A stretch of DNA of 64,000 nucleotides from Blastomussa wellsi. Lineage: Eukaryota > Cnidaria > Anthozoa > Scleractinia > Plerogyridae. Below the pieces are notes generated by a model. That model had not been told where the DNA came from. It did not search any database and saw only the letters and a program-made list of their open reading frames with translations. Below are positions 54,653 to 64,000 of the stretch, piece after piece. Within the stretch, counting starts at the first letter, position 1; every line of letters begins with the position of its first letter. The position numbers were made by a program, and so were the translations under genes. The DNA lies in NCBI GenBank assembly GCA_947652115.1, contig OX393561.1, positions 42,253,926 to 42,317,925 of the forward strand, written 5' to 3'.

Positions 54653-55770
54653 AGGGACCGATCGTTTATTACGTCCCAGGTTTGGGGGGGGGGGGGGGGG
54701 GTGGGGGGCGGTGGTTTTTTAAAAAGTGTGGTGTTTCTAAACTGTACCCCCCAAAAATAATTACTAAAGAAAATTATACCCCCTTCGCAATTCTAATTTT
54801 AAGAATTGTACCCCCCCCCCCTTTTGACCATGCTTTAAATAATGCAAATTTCTTTGCTTCGTTCCTCACACATGCATATTTTTATGCTATTTTTTTAATA
54901 TCTCTTTTATCTTTTCTCTCGTTTATTGCTTGTATTTCCACCTTGTTTGTAACAAGTTTAGCTGTTTGTGTGTGAATACAATTGTTATCATTCTTTTTAT
55001 AGTTTAATATATCTGTAGGTAATCTAGTGGGTTCGCTACATAATATGGTGCATGATAAAGCCCTGACACGGGTGTGTACATTTAGTATGGCCACTATCCA
55101 GTGAGGCGCGGGGCCACCCAACGAGTGAGGGAGTCTGTTCATCACTTTATCTGTTCCCCAGCGCAAATGTTGCTGGATGGCTAGCAAATTAAAGTGGTTC
55201 ATTATATGTTTTCTCATGGAAGTTGTCACTGAAAAAACAATACTTCCGCGCTGGCCGATTGAAACTTGGAGGGGCGACTGATGAAACTGCTTCACGAAGG
55301 CTTGAATCTCGTTGAGAAGAGTGGATTTCAACGGTTTTCAGTGCCATTTCCGCACGTTTGTTGTTTGTTCTAATTGCTGGCTGGCAAAAAAATATGGATC
55401 ATGTTCTGGCAAAAAGGTACAGATAAATTTTTCCCAGCAACACTCAAGAACACCTGTAAATGTTTTAATGTCATACATTTTCATTCATTTGGATAAAAGA
55501 ATGTATTTTGGCACAGTCTGTTCGTTGGTTACCCCTGGAGGCCGAGATATCTCTGAATTGCAGAGCTACAGATTCCAACCCTTGAAATAGAAAAAAAGGT
55601 AGGTTTTGGGAGCGAGCACGAGCGCAAAAGGCGCGAGTTTCTTTTGGGGTCTGCTCCTCCAGAAAATGTTCTACAAATGTAGGCCTCTAAGATGCCTTGT
55701 TTAAAAATTGAATCCCCCCCCCCCTGTCCAAAACCACCGCCCCTTAGGATGTAATAAACGATCGGTCCCT
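54653..55770. mobile_element. ~1.1 kb non-autonomous element with GGGACCGATCG ends
   Basis: AGGGACCGATCGTTTATTAC at the left opposes GTAATAAACGATCGGTCCCT at the right, and GGGGGCGGTGGTTTT opposes AAAACCACCGCCCC just inside. Long G and C runs lie near each end. No recognisable protein is encoded; frames inside are not supported. The target duplication is unclear. Confidence 0.8.
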
Positions 55771-55980
55771 AAAAATTTGCATACCGCTGAAAATCGTTAA
55801 AATGTAAACATGGTATCTTCTGGCTGTTTATTAGCGGTTTACAGATCTGTTTAAAGAACATTTATCAGCCTTTCGCTGAGGAATTTCGTGGACGTCTCGC
55901 TTCGTATTTCCGTGCCGTGGCGAAAAAGTACTGATTTCGCTTCGCTGAATGTATAATTCCAGCCGGCGAACCGAACAAAG

Positions 55981-56171
55981 TGTAACGATGTCACGATGTT
56001 ATAGTTGCTAAGGGCTTGGGCACTAGAGTAAGATGTATCCCGGATGTATACACACGTGTGCTAGTTCTGTACTTGTAATGGCCGACTTGCGGTAGGAATT
56101 AAACCGTTGTGTTATTTAGTCAACGTTTGGCCTCCTTTACTGGTAGCTACTGATTCCCTGACAACGCTACA
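55981..56171 (+). repeat. 5' LTR of gypsy element 2
   Basis: 191 bp beginning TGTAACGATG and ending GCTACA. It is followed at once by TGGTGTCAGAAGTGAA, a typical tRNA-primer site (56172-56187). Confidence 0.93.
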
Positions 56172-56187
56172 TGGTGTCAGAAGTGAA
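56172..56187 (+). other. Primer-binding site of gypsy element 2
   Basis: TGGTGTCAGAAGTGAA directly abuts the 5' LTR; TGG matches the CCA end of a tRNA. The particular tRNA was not determined. Confidence 0.7.
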
Positions 56188-56287
56188 CTACGTATAGAAC
56201 TGCCGCTCGTGGCCCCGCTGGAAGCAACTTGGTGAGTTCTATCAGCAATATTCTGTGAACACTCGTGTCAACATTTCTGCATTTACT

Positions 56288-59200
56288 ATGCCTACCGAGG
56301 GCGAAGGAAGCGCTCCCGTTTCGACTCAGAATTCTTCGGGTACACAACCCAGTGTGATAACTGTTTCTGTGAACATACCGCTTCCAGAAAAGTTGGATTT
56401 AAGCGGTGGAAATCTCCCTGTCGAGTGGCAACGATTCAGTCGAGCGTGGTCAAATTATGAAATCGCGGCTCAGCTCAAGGACCCGGAAAATCCGGATCGG
56501 AACAAGGAACGAAGGACCGCCACGTTACTTACGTGCATTGGCTCAGATGCGTTAGATGTTATTGATGCTTTGGAATTTGAGAACGAAGACCAAAGAAAAG
56601 ATCCAGCAGTGATCCTAGAGAAGATGGAAAAATACTGCATTGGGGAGTGCAATGAGACTTATGAGAGGTATGTCTTCAATCGTAGGGACCAGGAGATGAA
56701 TGAATCTGTTGATAGCTATGTCACAGCACTAAGAAAGTTAACAAAGACCTGCAATTATGGGACATTGACAGACTCACTTATTCGTGATAGAATGGTGGTT
56801 GGCATTAATGATAATTCTGCTCGAAAAAAGCTTCTGCAGACAAGCAAGCTCACCTTAGGTAAATGTATAGACATTTGCAGATCTGCCGAGACAGCAGCAC
56901 GACAGCTGAAGGTGATGAATCAGGAGGATGTGCGTTTTGTGAAGGAAGAGAAAGCAAAACCACTTGGCAAAAAGAAGAAAATGATACCAGAGAAGCCCTC
57001 AAACGAGTCACAAGAACGCAAGTGCAAGTTCTGTGCCAGACAGCATCCTTTCGCGAAAAAGAACTGTCCTGCATGGGGGACCTCTTGCAAGAATTGTGGT
57101 AAGCCAAACCATTTTGCAGCTTGTTGCCATGAATCTAAGAAAAAAGTGTTGTCTGTGGATTGTGAATCTGAAGACGAGGAGTATGAATATGTGGCTGAGA
57201 TCGAAATTAAAGAGCAGGTTAATGCATTAGCCTCACGTGGGCACCCTAACAAAGCCTTTGCCACCCTACTTGTCAATGGAAAAGAGGAGAAATTTCAACT
57301 GGACACCGGATCAACTGTAAACATCATGACTGATGAGACAGTGACAAGGCTTTGTGGGCACAACAGCTTGAACGAGTTAAAGGAAACCGCAGTGACTCTG
57401 GTAATGTACAACCAGTCAGAAGGTAAACCTTTGGGCAAGACAAGACTCAAGGTCGTTAACCCAAAGAACAATAAAAGGTACAGCATTGAGTTCCTTATTG
57501 TTAGTGGTACATGCAAATCCATTCTGGGCTTGCGAGCCAGTGAACATCTTCAATTGCTAACTGTCAACAAACAGAATATCCTTGCGGTGGACTCCAACGA
57601 TGTGAAGAGCGACGGCCCTAAGGTGGAAGACTACAAGTCACAGTACAAGGATGTGTTCACCGGAGAAGGCAAACTGGAAGGACAACTCCACCTGGAGATC
57701 GACAAGAATGTCCAGCCAGTCCAGCTACCTACACGGAGAGTGCCAATCGCCCTCAGAGAACCTCTAAAACAAGAATTGGACAGATTGTCAAATATTGGAG
57801 TGATTCGAAAGGTCGATACACCCACTGAGTGGATTTCAGCAGTGGTGGTCACAACAAAGAAGAATGGCAAGGTTAGACTGTGTATTGACCCAAAACCGTT
57901 AAATGAAGCTCTACACAGAAATCATTACCCTCTACCCACAATAGATGATGTGCTGCCTCTCCTCTCAAAAGCCCGTGTGTTCTCATTACTTGATGCAAAA
58001 AATGGATTTTGGCACATACAGTTGGATGAGCCAAGCAGCTATGCAACGACTTTCGGAACACCATGGGGCCGATATCGGTGGCTTCGTATGCCATTTGGAG
58101 TATCCCCAGCTCCAGAAGAGTTTCAGAGAAGAATTGATATTGCACTTGAAGGGCTACCAGGGCAGAAAGCTATAGCAGACGATATTTTGGTCTTTGGAGC
58201 AGGAGACACAGATGAAGAAGCCTTTGAAGATCATGACCGAAACCTGAGAGAGGTGTTCAACCGCTGTCGACAGAAAGGCATCAAGCTGAATTCAGAGAAG
58301 ATGCAGTTTAGGCAGAAACAAGTCAGCTACATGGGCCACATCATATCCTCAGAGGGTCTCAGCGCTGATCCTAACAAGCTGAAAGCTATTAATGAAATGC
58401 CGTCCCCTACTGATAAACAAGGCGTCCAGAGAGTACTAGGCATGGTAAATTATGTGCAGAAGTTTGCACCCAACCTTGCAGACTTGGCAAAACCACTGAG
58501 AGAACTTGTCAAGAAAGAAAATGAGTTTGTATGGGAGGAAGAAGTTCATGGCAAGTGTTTAGAGCAAGTAAAGCAAGTCTTAACCCAAGCGCCAGTGCTC
58601 AAGTTCTTCGATCCTCAAAAGCAGACCGTGCTTCAATGCGATGCCTCCATGAGTGGTCTTGGGGCCTGTTTACTACAAGAAGGACACCCGGTTGCTTATG
58701 CTTCAAGGGCCCTCACACCTACTGAAACTAACTATGCTCAGATTGAGAAGGAGTTACTGTCAATTGTCTTTGGGGTTGAGCGTTTTGAAGGCTATGTATA
58801 TGGTAGAAAGGTTCTTATTGACACCGACCACAAACCTCTGGAATCCATTATGAAGAAGAGTCTCTTGAGTGCACCAAAGCGGCTGCAGAGAATGCTATTG
58901 CGTCTACAGAAATTTGACTTAGAGGTATCATACAGAAAGGGCACTGAGATGCACATGGCGGATCCCCTCAGCCGAGCTTACCTTCCCTTGACTAAACAAG
59001 AAGGAGGTGACAACGAAGAAGTATGGAGTGTCGCTGGCACGAGATCACCAACAGAAATTGAGACTGAGCATGTCAACATGATTGAGTTTGTACCCATTCG
59101 GCAACTAACTCTCTTAGAAATCAAGAGTGCCACGGAAGTTGATGCAGAGCTTCAGGCATTAACTACCATGATTAAACAAGGCTGGCCAGAGAGCAAAGCA

Positions 59201-60553
59201 GACGTACCACTCAAGTTACAGGTATATTTTCCTTTCAGAGAAGAATTGTCCGTACAAGACGGCGTCGTGTTCAAGGGTGAGCGAATTATAGTACCATCCA
59301 GCCTAAGACAACACATAATAGAGAAAGTACATGCCAGCCACCTGGGCGTCCAGGGGTGTCTCAGGAGAGCTAAAGAAGCCTTCTACTGGCCAGGTATCTA
59401 CAAGCAAATTACAGAGTTCATCTCAAGGTGCAGCATTTGTAACAGCTACAAACCAGAGCAGCAGAAAGAACCTCTAGTATGTTACGAAATACCGACAAGA
59501 CCATGGCAGAGCATCTCAGCAGACCTGTTTGAACTTAAAGGTACCGACTACCTGGTTACCACTGACCGTTACTCTAATTTCTTCGAGTTGGATATATTGA
59601 CGTCTAAGACCGCCAGAGGGGTTATTGACAAACTGAAGCCGCACCTCACAAGATATGGGCTTCCGGACTGTATCACCACGGACAATGGACCCCAGTTTGA
59701 CTGTAGCGAGTTTCAGAAGTTTGCAGCGGAGTATCAGTTTGAACACGTTAAAACTTCACCACGATATCCTCAGTCCAACGGTAAAGCTGAGAACAGTGTT
59801 AAAACAGCGAAGAATTTCTTAAAGAAAGCTGCTGATGCTGGCCATGACCCTCACTTGTCTCTACTAGACTTTAGGAACACCCCATCGGAAGGGATGGACA
59901 GCACTCCTGCACAACGTCTCTTCGCCCGCAGAACCCGCACTCCCCTGCCCATGGCTAGTCATCTGCTTCAGCCAAAAGTTATTCCTGATGTGAAACTCAA
60001 ATTGCAACAAAGGAAACATAAGCAATCCCTCTACTACGACAGAGGAGCTAAGGAGCTGCCACCGCTTAAAGTCGGAGATGTGGTGCGGGTTCGACCCTTA
60101 CCAAATCAGACAAAATGGTTTAAAGCGCAAGTTAGTAGTCAAGTAGCGGTACGCTCCTATATAGTCCGCACAGAAGATGGTAGACTATACCGCCGAAATC
60201 GCTCGCATCTTTACAAAGTTCCTGAGAACTTTCAAGTTATGCCAGAAGATAAAGTGCAGTCGAAGGTCGATGCTCAGATTCGACCACTCCTCAGGAGACC
60301 AACTGAGGAGATACCCCAGTTACAAACTGAATCTTCAGCATCGCAGATGCCAGCTGCTTCACAGCCAGGTTTCCAGCCAGCTTTGCCAAGTGTTCCTGTA
60401 CCCGATTCAGCGGGCAGCGGCGGAATTGTTGAATCTTCAGATTTTCTGCATCCAGATCCTCAGCTGGCTTCACCAAGTGTTCTCGTGTCCGTCTCCACTA
60501 GAAGTGGCAGAATTGTTAGGAGACCTGCCTACCTGAGGGATTTCACTACCTAG
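56288..60553 (+). CDS. Gag-Pol polyprotein of gypsy element 2
   Basis: From the ATG at 56288 the frame encodes 1421 residues without a break (it is open 11 codons further upstream but has no earlier ATG). Gag is followed by two zinc knuckles (CKFCARQHPFAKKNC and CKNCGKPNHFAACC, ~245-285). The protease has FQLDTGSTVNIM (~340). The RT has AIADDILVFGAG, and RNase H starts near LQCDASMSGLGACLL. The integrase has HASHLGVQGCLRRA...CSICNSYK, then DRYSNFFELDIL and TTDNGPQFDCSEF. The C terminus (after ~1330) is rich in Ser, Pro and Gln. It is distantly related to gypsy element 1 and has quite different LTRs, so the two are separate families. All catalytic motifs look intact. Confidence 0.95.
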   Translation: MPTEGEGSAPVSTQNSSGTQPSVITVSVNIPLPEKLDLSGGNLPVEWQRFSRAWSNYEIAAQLKDPENPDRNKERRTATLLTCIGSDALDVIDALEFENEDQRKDPAVILEKMEKYCIGECNETYERYVFNRRDQEMNESVDSYVTALRKLTKTCNYGTLTDSLIRDRMVVGINDNSARKKLLQTSKLTLGKCIDICRSAETAARQLKVMNQEDVRFVKEEKAKPLGKKKKMIPEKPSNESQERKCKFCARQHPFAKKNCPAWGTSCKNCGKPNHFAACCHESKKKVLSVDCESEDEEYEYVAEIEIKEQVNALASRGHPNKAFATLLVNGKEEKFQLDTGSTVNIMTDETVTRLCGHNSLNELKETAVTLVMYNQSEGKPLGKTRLKVVNPKNNKRYSIEFLIVSGTCKSILGLRASEHLQLLTVNKQNILAVDSNDVKSDGPKVEDYKSQYKDVFTGEGKLEGQLHLEIDKNVQPVQLPTRRVPIALREPLKQELDRLSNIGVIRKVDTPTEWISAVVVTTKKNGKVRLCIDPKPLNEALHRNHYPLPTIDDVLPLLSKARVFSLLDAKNGFWHIQLDEPSSYATTFGTPWGRYRWLRMPFGVSPAPEEFQRRIDIALEGLPGQKAIADDILVFGAGDTDEEAFEDHDRNLREVFNRCRQKGIKLNSEKMQFRQKQVSYMGHIISSEGLSADPNKLKAINEMPSPTDKQGVQRVLGMVNYVQKFAPNLADLAKPLRELVKKENEFVWEEEVHGKCLEQVKQVLTQAPVLKFFDPQKQTVLQCDASMSGLGACLLQEGHPVAYASRALTPTETNYAQIEKELLSIVFGVERFEGYVYGRKVLIDTDHKPLESIMKKSLLSAPKRLQRMLLRLQKFDLEVSYRKGTEMHMADPLSRAYLPLTKQEGGDNEEVWSVAGTRSPTEIETEHVNMIEFVPIRQLTLLEIKSATEVDAELQALTTMIKQGWPESKADVPLKLQVYFPFREELSVQDGVVFKGERIIVPSSLRQHIIEKVHASHLGVQGCLRRAKEAFYWPGIYKQITEFISRCSICNSYKPEQQKEPLVCYEIPTRPWQSISADLFELKGTDYLVTTDRYSNFFELDILTSKTARGVIDKLKPHLTRYGLPDCITTDNGPQFDCSEFQKFAAEYQFEHVKTSPRYPQSNGKAENSVKTAKNFLKKAADAGHDPHLSLLDFRNTPSEGMDSTPAQRLFARRTRTPLPMASHLLQPKVIPDVKLKLQQRKHKQSLYYDRGAKELPPLKVGDVVRVRPLPNQTKWFKAQVSSQVAVRSYIVRTEDGRLYRRNRSHLYKVPENFQVMPEDKVQSKVDAQIRPLLRRPTEEIPQLQTESSASQMPAASQPGFQPALPSVPVPDSAGSGGIVESSDFLHPDPQLASPSVLVSVSTRSGRIVRRPAYLRDFTT

Positions 60554-60674
60554 GAAGCCGATGTCAAGGCTAAGTGAACAATCTTGAACAGTGAACATTT
60601 TACCTAGTGTTAATCCGCCTCACGTTTTATCTCTGTTTTCTTAGTTCCCTTCATTTTTGTTTGTTTGTTTGCCC

Positions 60675-60686
60675 AAAGAAGGGAGA
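60675..60686 (+). other. Polypurine tract of gypsy element 2
   Basis: AAAGAAGGGAGA abuts the 3' LTR. Confidence 0.8.
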
Positions 60687-60877
60687 TGTAACGATGTCAC
60701 GATGTTATAGTTGCTAAGGGCTTGGGCACTAGAGTAAGATGTATCCCGGATGTATACACACGTGTGCTAGTTCTGTACTTGTAATGGCCGACTTGCGGTA
60801 GGAATTAAACCGTTGTGTTATTTAGTCAACGTTTGGCCTTCTTTACTGGTAGCTACTGATTCCCTGACAACGCTACA
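60687..60877 (+). repeat. 3' LTR of gypsy element 2
   Basis: 191 bp, one visible difference from the 5' LTR. The duplicated CAAAG follows. Confidence 0.93.
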
Positions 60878-60882
60878 CAAAG

Positions 60883-61489
60883 CGACTCTGATATTTATCG
60901 ATTTTTGGTCTTATCTGGAGATGCTTTGAGTCTAGCAAACTATCAACTGTCAGCCGGCTCATGCAGTGACTTGTAAAGATGGAAACTGAATGCGAAAGAC
61001 AAATAGCTTGTACACATGACATACAACTCAGGTTGGAAAAATCTCTTCTAGCGAGGCTCGAAATTAATCCCGATTGAGCCAACATAATGTTTTGACCAGG
61101 GACAACAAGTAGTTCCTTATTTTTGGAAACGTTGAAGATCGGTGGCGAGGTTATTGTCTTAGAATTCTGAGAATTTCAGGTTAACGGCTTTTTACAAAAT
61201 CGGGAATGGAGATAAATTTGCAAAGAGCTGGAGTAAACCCGGAGTATTTTCGTGCGAACTATTTACATTCAGATTCCAATGCTGATCCACGAGTAGTTAA
61301 TGAGATGTGCTGAAAGATAATTGACAGCTTAAATTACAAGGGGGCGGAATGGCGGCTTGAACCCTTTGTCAACAGGCTCCACCGTCCCCTACCTACCCCG
61401 ACCCACCCCCGGAGCCTGTTCACAGGCTACGCCGGCGAATGCTGAGTGCGCGTGTCACACTTTGTACCAACGTCAACGTGTCACACACT
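60883..61489. other. Upstream of the sulfotransferase exon
   Basis: No gene is seen. About 61345-61435 contains a small inverted pair (ACAGGCTCCACCG, GGAGCCTGTTCACAGGCT) and shares words with 54365-54560, so the proximal promoter region is partly repeat-derived. Confidence 0.45.
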
Positions 61490-61676
61490 ATGGCCATGGC
61501 GAGTTTTCCAGTCTTTCAGGAAACAGAAGGCGAATGGACTAACGTCAAAACAGTTGAAATTTTGGGCTCGAGAATTCTAGCATATTTTACTCCCGACCCG
61601 CAGTTGCTTTACGACTTCATTACAAATTTCCAGACGAAGTCAGATGACGTGTTTATCGTGAGCTATCCGAAATCAG
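61490..61676 (+). CDS. Cytosolic sulfotransferase, first coding exon (partial)
   Basis: Sulfotransferases move a sulfonate group from PAPS to hydroxyl or amine acceptors. The exon gives 62 residues plus one base, ending DDVFIVSYPKS/G at a GTAAGC donor. YPKSG is the start of the PAPS-binding loop (usually YPKSGTTW), at the expected distance (~60 residues) from the start, and intron placement just there is common in the family. An alternative ATG lies two codons in. No later exons were recognised up to 64000, so the rest either lies beyond the window or the exon is orphaned by the repeats that follow. Confidence 0.75.
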
Positions 61677-61834
61677 GTAAGCGAATTTAACCGGCCTGAA
61701 TCAACTGTAGGCGCTGTCGAATCTTCATCTGGTGTAAATCTTGTTGGATTGGTCGTGATCAAGTTGATGAAGGCCACGGAGCTGAATCACATTTCGAGGT
61801 GTGCTTTGTTGACTTTGAGCAGGGCGTGTCCAAT

Positions 61835-61985
61835 CGATATTTTCGATACTCGATAGAAATCGAACGTAATCGATCGTAATAGATACTAATCAATCGATTA
61901 ATATCGGAAATCGATAGAAATCGATCACTCGCGTCTTTGTGACAATCGATTTTGATCGATTTCTGTAATTAGCTATCGATTTTAT
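61835..61985. repeat. ATCGAT-rich repeat
   Basis: Many overlapping forms of ATCGAT and CGATAGAAATCGAT occur over 150 bp, partly palindromic (ATCGATAGAAATCGATCA against TGATCGATTTCTGTAAT). It may be one end of a simple-repeat MITE. Confidence 0.55.
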
Positions 61986-61986
61986 C

Positions 61987-62146
61987 AATAGACCAATTCC
62001 GATATATTAATATTCTAACACATCGAGGCTTAGGGGAATAAAACACAAGATTTTGCATCGAGGCTTAGGGATGAATAAATTTTTTTTGTTTTATTCCCTA
62101 AGCCTCGGCACCATGTTAGAATTTAATATATCGGAATTGGTCTATT
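61987..62146. mobile_element. MITE with AATAGACCAATTCCGATATATT ends, copy 2
   Basis: AATAGACCAATTCCGATATA opposes TATATCGGAATTGGTCTATT. The interior repeats CATCGAGGCTTAGGG in both orientations. It matches the element at 39334-39468 and is the more complete copy. Confidence 0.8.
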
Positions 62147-62412
62147 TGTTCGACAGTGATCGAAAAGAAAATGGACAAAGATTCTCTTTCATAAAGTTCT
62201 CAGTCTTACGTAAACGCAGACTGCAGACTGCAGACCAGGGATAAAATGCAGACTGAGGGTAAAACAAAATAATAATGATAACACACGAGTCATAATGATG
62301 AAATAAATAGTTTTCGTTCCCAAAAATCTCACGTCAGGACTCAGGAAACACACAATGGCCTCGCTCAGTAAAGTCACGTGGTCCTCAAGTCACGTGGCCC
62401 TAGACTGGAAAC

Positions 62413-63285
62413 ATGTCGGAAAGCGAGGACGACGATGTCATGGTAATTTTCGATAATTTGCTTTAATGTATTCATTCGTTTCTTTGCTGATTGTTTGCAT
62501 AATCCGTCGAATAAGTAATGAGTGAGTATTTGCTGTTTCTTTAGCCTGCGTGGCAAGCGGTCCCGCCCGAGCGAAGAGCGAAGAGCGATTTCTGATCGCG
62601 CGAAAATTGGGGCGAGGACAAAAAGGGAAAAGAAGGGGGAGGGGGAGGGGAAGAAAAGGAACGCTTGCCAGCAAACCCCTCGATTCTGAAACACTTCGTT
62701 CGCCCACGAACGGTGCGGCGTTGGTGCGGCGTGGTACTTTGATTGACAAGTTTGACATGAAGTTTTCAACATTTTCGCGCAAATAACTCGAGCGTGACTT
62801 GAGATTCAGAACTGATCAAAATTAATAATTGAAGAGTTTCGTGGAAGACTTTTGAATCGCAATGGTGTGTCTGAGCGAAGAAATTTGAGCGAAGCTGAGC
62901 TCGAGCGCAACGGGACTCGCATCTTTTAGTACGTTGAAGCCAGAACAAGAAAGTGCAATGTGTCATGTTATTACCAACACGATTCGGCAAGAGTTAAATT
63001 TTTCAGTCGTTTGTTTTGATGTGCGGAGTGCGAAAGAAAATGCGAAGAGGAACAGACTTTTCTGGTATCATTGTTATTTCTCCATTGCAAAGCATAATAC
63101 GTGATCAAGTAATGGAGGCGAATTTAATGGGGATGATGGCGTGTGATTTGAATAAAAAACTGTATAGTACTGCTTGGTTGAAATACACCAGCGTCAACTG
63201 AAGCCGCCATGGATTAGCGTTTTATCAATTATTCGTTGTTTATTGTAGACGAACATCATTCAGTGGAAGCCTGGACGGGGCTGAA
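62413..63285 (+). pseudogene. RecQ-like helicase fragment (partial or decayed)
   Basis: Three exon-like pieces are seen. 62413-62442 reads MSESEDDDVM before GTAATT. From 63007, after TTTTTCAG, the frame reads GIIVISPLQSIIRDQVMEA, resembling helicase motif Ia of RecQ proteins (VSPLxxLMxDQV), and runs to a stop at 63199. 63249-63285, after TTTATTGTAG and before GTAAGT, reads DEHHSVEAWTGL, resembling RecQ motif II (DEAHCVSEWGHDF). The Walker A segment (GKS) was not found, and no donor is seen in the middle piece before its stop. RecQ enzymes unwind DNA 3'-5'. It is probably a decayed copy, although the gene might continue past 64000. Confidence 0.45.
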
Positions 63286-63397
63286 GTAAGTCTGTTCGTC
63301 GCTAGCTGTTTAAAATTGTATTTTCAAAATGTTAATGGATTTCCCTGCAACTGGTGTAGCGATTTTGACGAAGTGTTTAACCTTAATCATAGTAAAG

Positions 63398-63601
63398 CTA
63401 GCCATTTCTTCCGAGCCATGTTTTCATTTCTTCAACGACCTCTGGTTTATAAAGTTCTTTGAGTTGGAGTATGATATTTGTGACCGCTTGCCGATTCTTG
63501 TTACTTTCCTCCCCGTGAGGAATTCTTGATGCCGCTTTACCGGTAGAATAAACGATCACTTCTGTGACTTGAAGTGTCCCATCAGTTGGTAAATCGTCCA
63601 T
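63398..63601 (-). CDS. Short unknown minus-strand frame
   Basis: From the ATG at 63601, 67 codons read MDDLPTDGTLQVTEVIVYST... to a stop at 63398. Composition is protein-like (amphipathic end ILQLKELYKPEVVEEMKTWL), and it could be an exon of an unrecognised gene. No family is recognised and no partner exon was found. Confidence 0.3.
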   Translation of the reverse strand: MDDLPTDGTLQVTEVIVYSTGKAASRIPHGEESNKNRQAVTNIILQLKELYKPEVVEEMKTWLGRNG

Positions 63602-63609
63602 GTTCAACT

Positions 63610-64000
63610 TCGAATTAACAGAATCTTTCTGTGCCTACTGTGGCTGTGAATTATAAAGACTTCCGAGAAGCGTTTTGTGAGACGGGAGAATTTACTACTA
63701 CTCGGTGCCTTCCCGAGCGGCGGCTCGGGACGTTAATGCTCTGCTTTGGTGGGATTTTGCAAGCAGCAGCCTCGCTACCTATCGAACTCTGTTTGTGTTC
63801 GCTTGGGAACGCTTGCTACGCAGGCTACTGTTTCTTTGTCAACAGATAACGTGTGTCAAGAATGTCGAGAGAAGGCGTAAACACGTACGTTTTACATAGT
63901 TTACACTCGCGTCACGAGTGCACAGCGTTCTTTTGTTTGGCGCCTCTTCAGTTAATTTCCATTCCAGGCGTGTTAATTTGCAGCATACACGTAAACCAGC
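63610..64000. other. End of window, nothing recognised
   Basis: No gene or repeat was recognised here. Short open frames are not supported. Confidence 0.4.

Larger units (their letters stand above)
55981..60877 (+). mobile_element. Ty3/gypsy LTR retrotransposon 2, intact, young
   Basis: The 4.9-kb element has two 191-bp LTRs (TGTAACGATGTC to AACGCTACA) that differ at one position by eye (GGCCTCCTTT against GGCCTTCTTT). CAAAG is duplicated at 55976-55980 and 60878-60882. A primer-binding site, one gag-pol frame and a polypurine tract are all present. Confidence 0.95.

Overview
This window is nuclear DNA of an animal, most likely an anthozoan cnidarian (probably a stony coral). Host genes carry short GT-AG introns or are single-exon, the DNA is AT-rich, and mobile elements fill most of the space between genes. 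The type of gene family at 15.8-18.5 kb and the tRNA-headed SINEs fit corals and sea anemones, but the species cannot be named from the sequence alone.

Host genes that can be supported are few. (1) FITM2, a lipid-droplet/ER acyl-CoA diphosphatase, single exon on the minus strand at 10.3-11.2 kb. (2) A complete eight-exon TK2/dNK-type deoxynucleoside kinase at 22.0-25.2 kb, with the last two exons of a second copy 8-11 kb upstream. (3) A complete ten-exon CCDC90B/MCUR1-type mitochondrial inner-membrane coiled-coil protein at 27.8-34.8 kb. (4) A class A GPCR in one exon at 40.1-41.3 kb. (5) The first coding exon of a cytosolic sulfotransferase at 61.5 kb. (6) A decayed or partial RecQ-like helicase piece near 63 kb. 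The genes do not form an operon or pathway.

Mobile DNA by region. 0.2-1.3 kb: a long foldback element. 3.0-7.3 kb: tRNA-headed SINE copies running into a ~4 kb tandem array of tRNA-like units, roughly 47 B-box-like motifs on the minus strand, itself broken by a MITE with a 6-bp target duplication. 14.8-19.6 kb: a ~4.8 kb element with long terminal inverted repeats, each containing four ~150-bp subrepeats, around a minus-strand gene for a protein with FEN1/XPG-like acidic motifs and a cysteine-rich CXC tail; no DDE transposase is visible. 26.5-27.1 and 41.3-42.2 kb: two copies of a TTAA-bounded element. 33.7 and 34.9 kb: two MITEs with exact 9-bp target duplications, as in Mutator-like elements. 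43.9-54.3 kb: inverted repeats that bracket a broken APE-type LINE, into whose endonuclease region a young Ty3/gypsy element has inserted (5-bp duplication CTGCC, LTRs differing at one position). 56.0-60.9 kb: a second intact, young Ty3/gypsy element with a 5-bp duplication CAAAG. Many smaller hairpin MITEs lie in introns and spacers. One 200-N assembly gap lies at 12369-12568.

The two observations most worth following are the long-TIR element with the nuclease-like/CXC protein and the tRNA-like tandem array next to its probable SINE source. All coordinates, motif counts and comparisons were made by eye; no alignment or database search was run.
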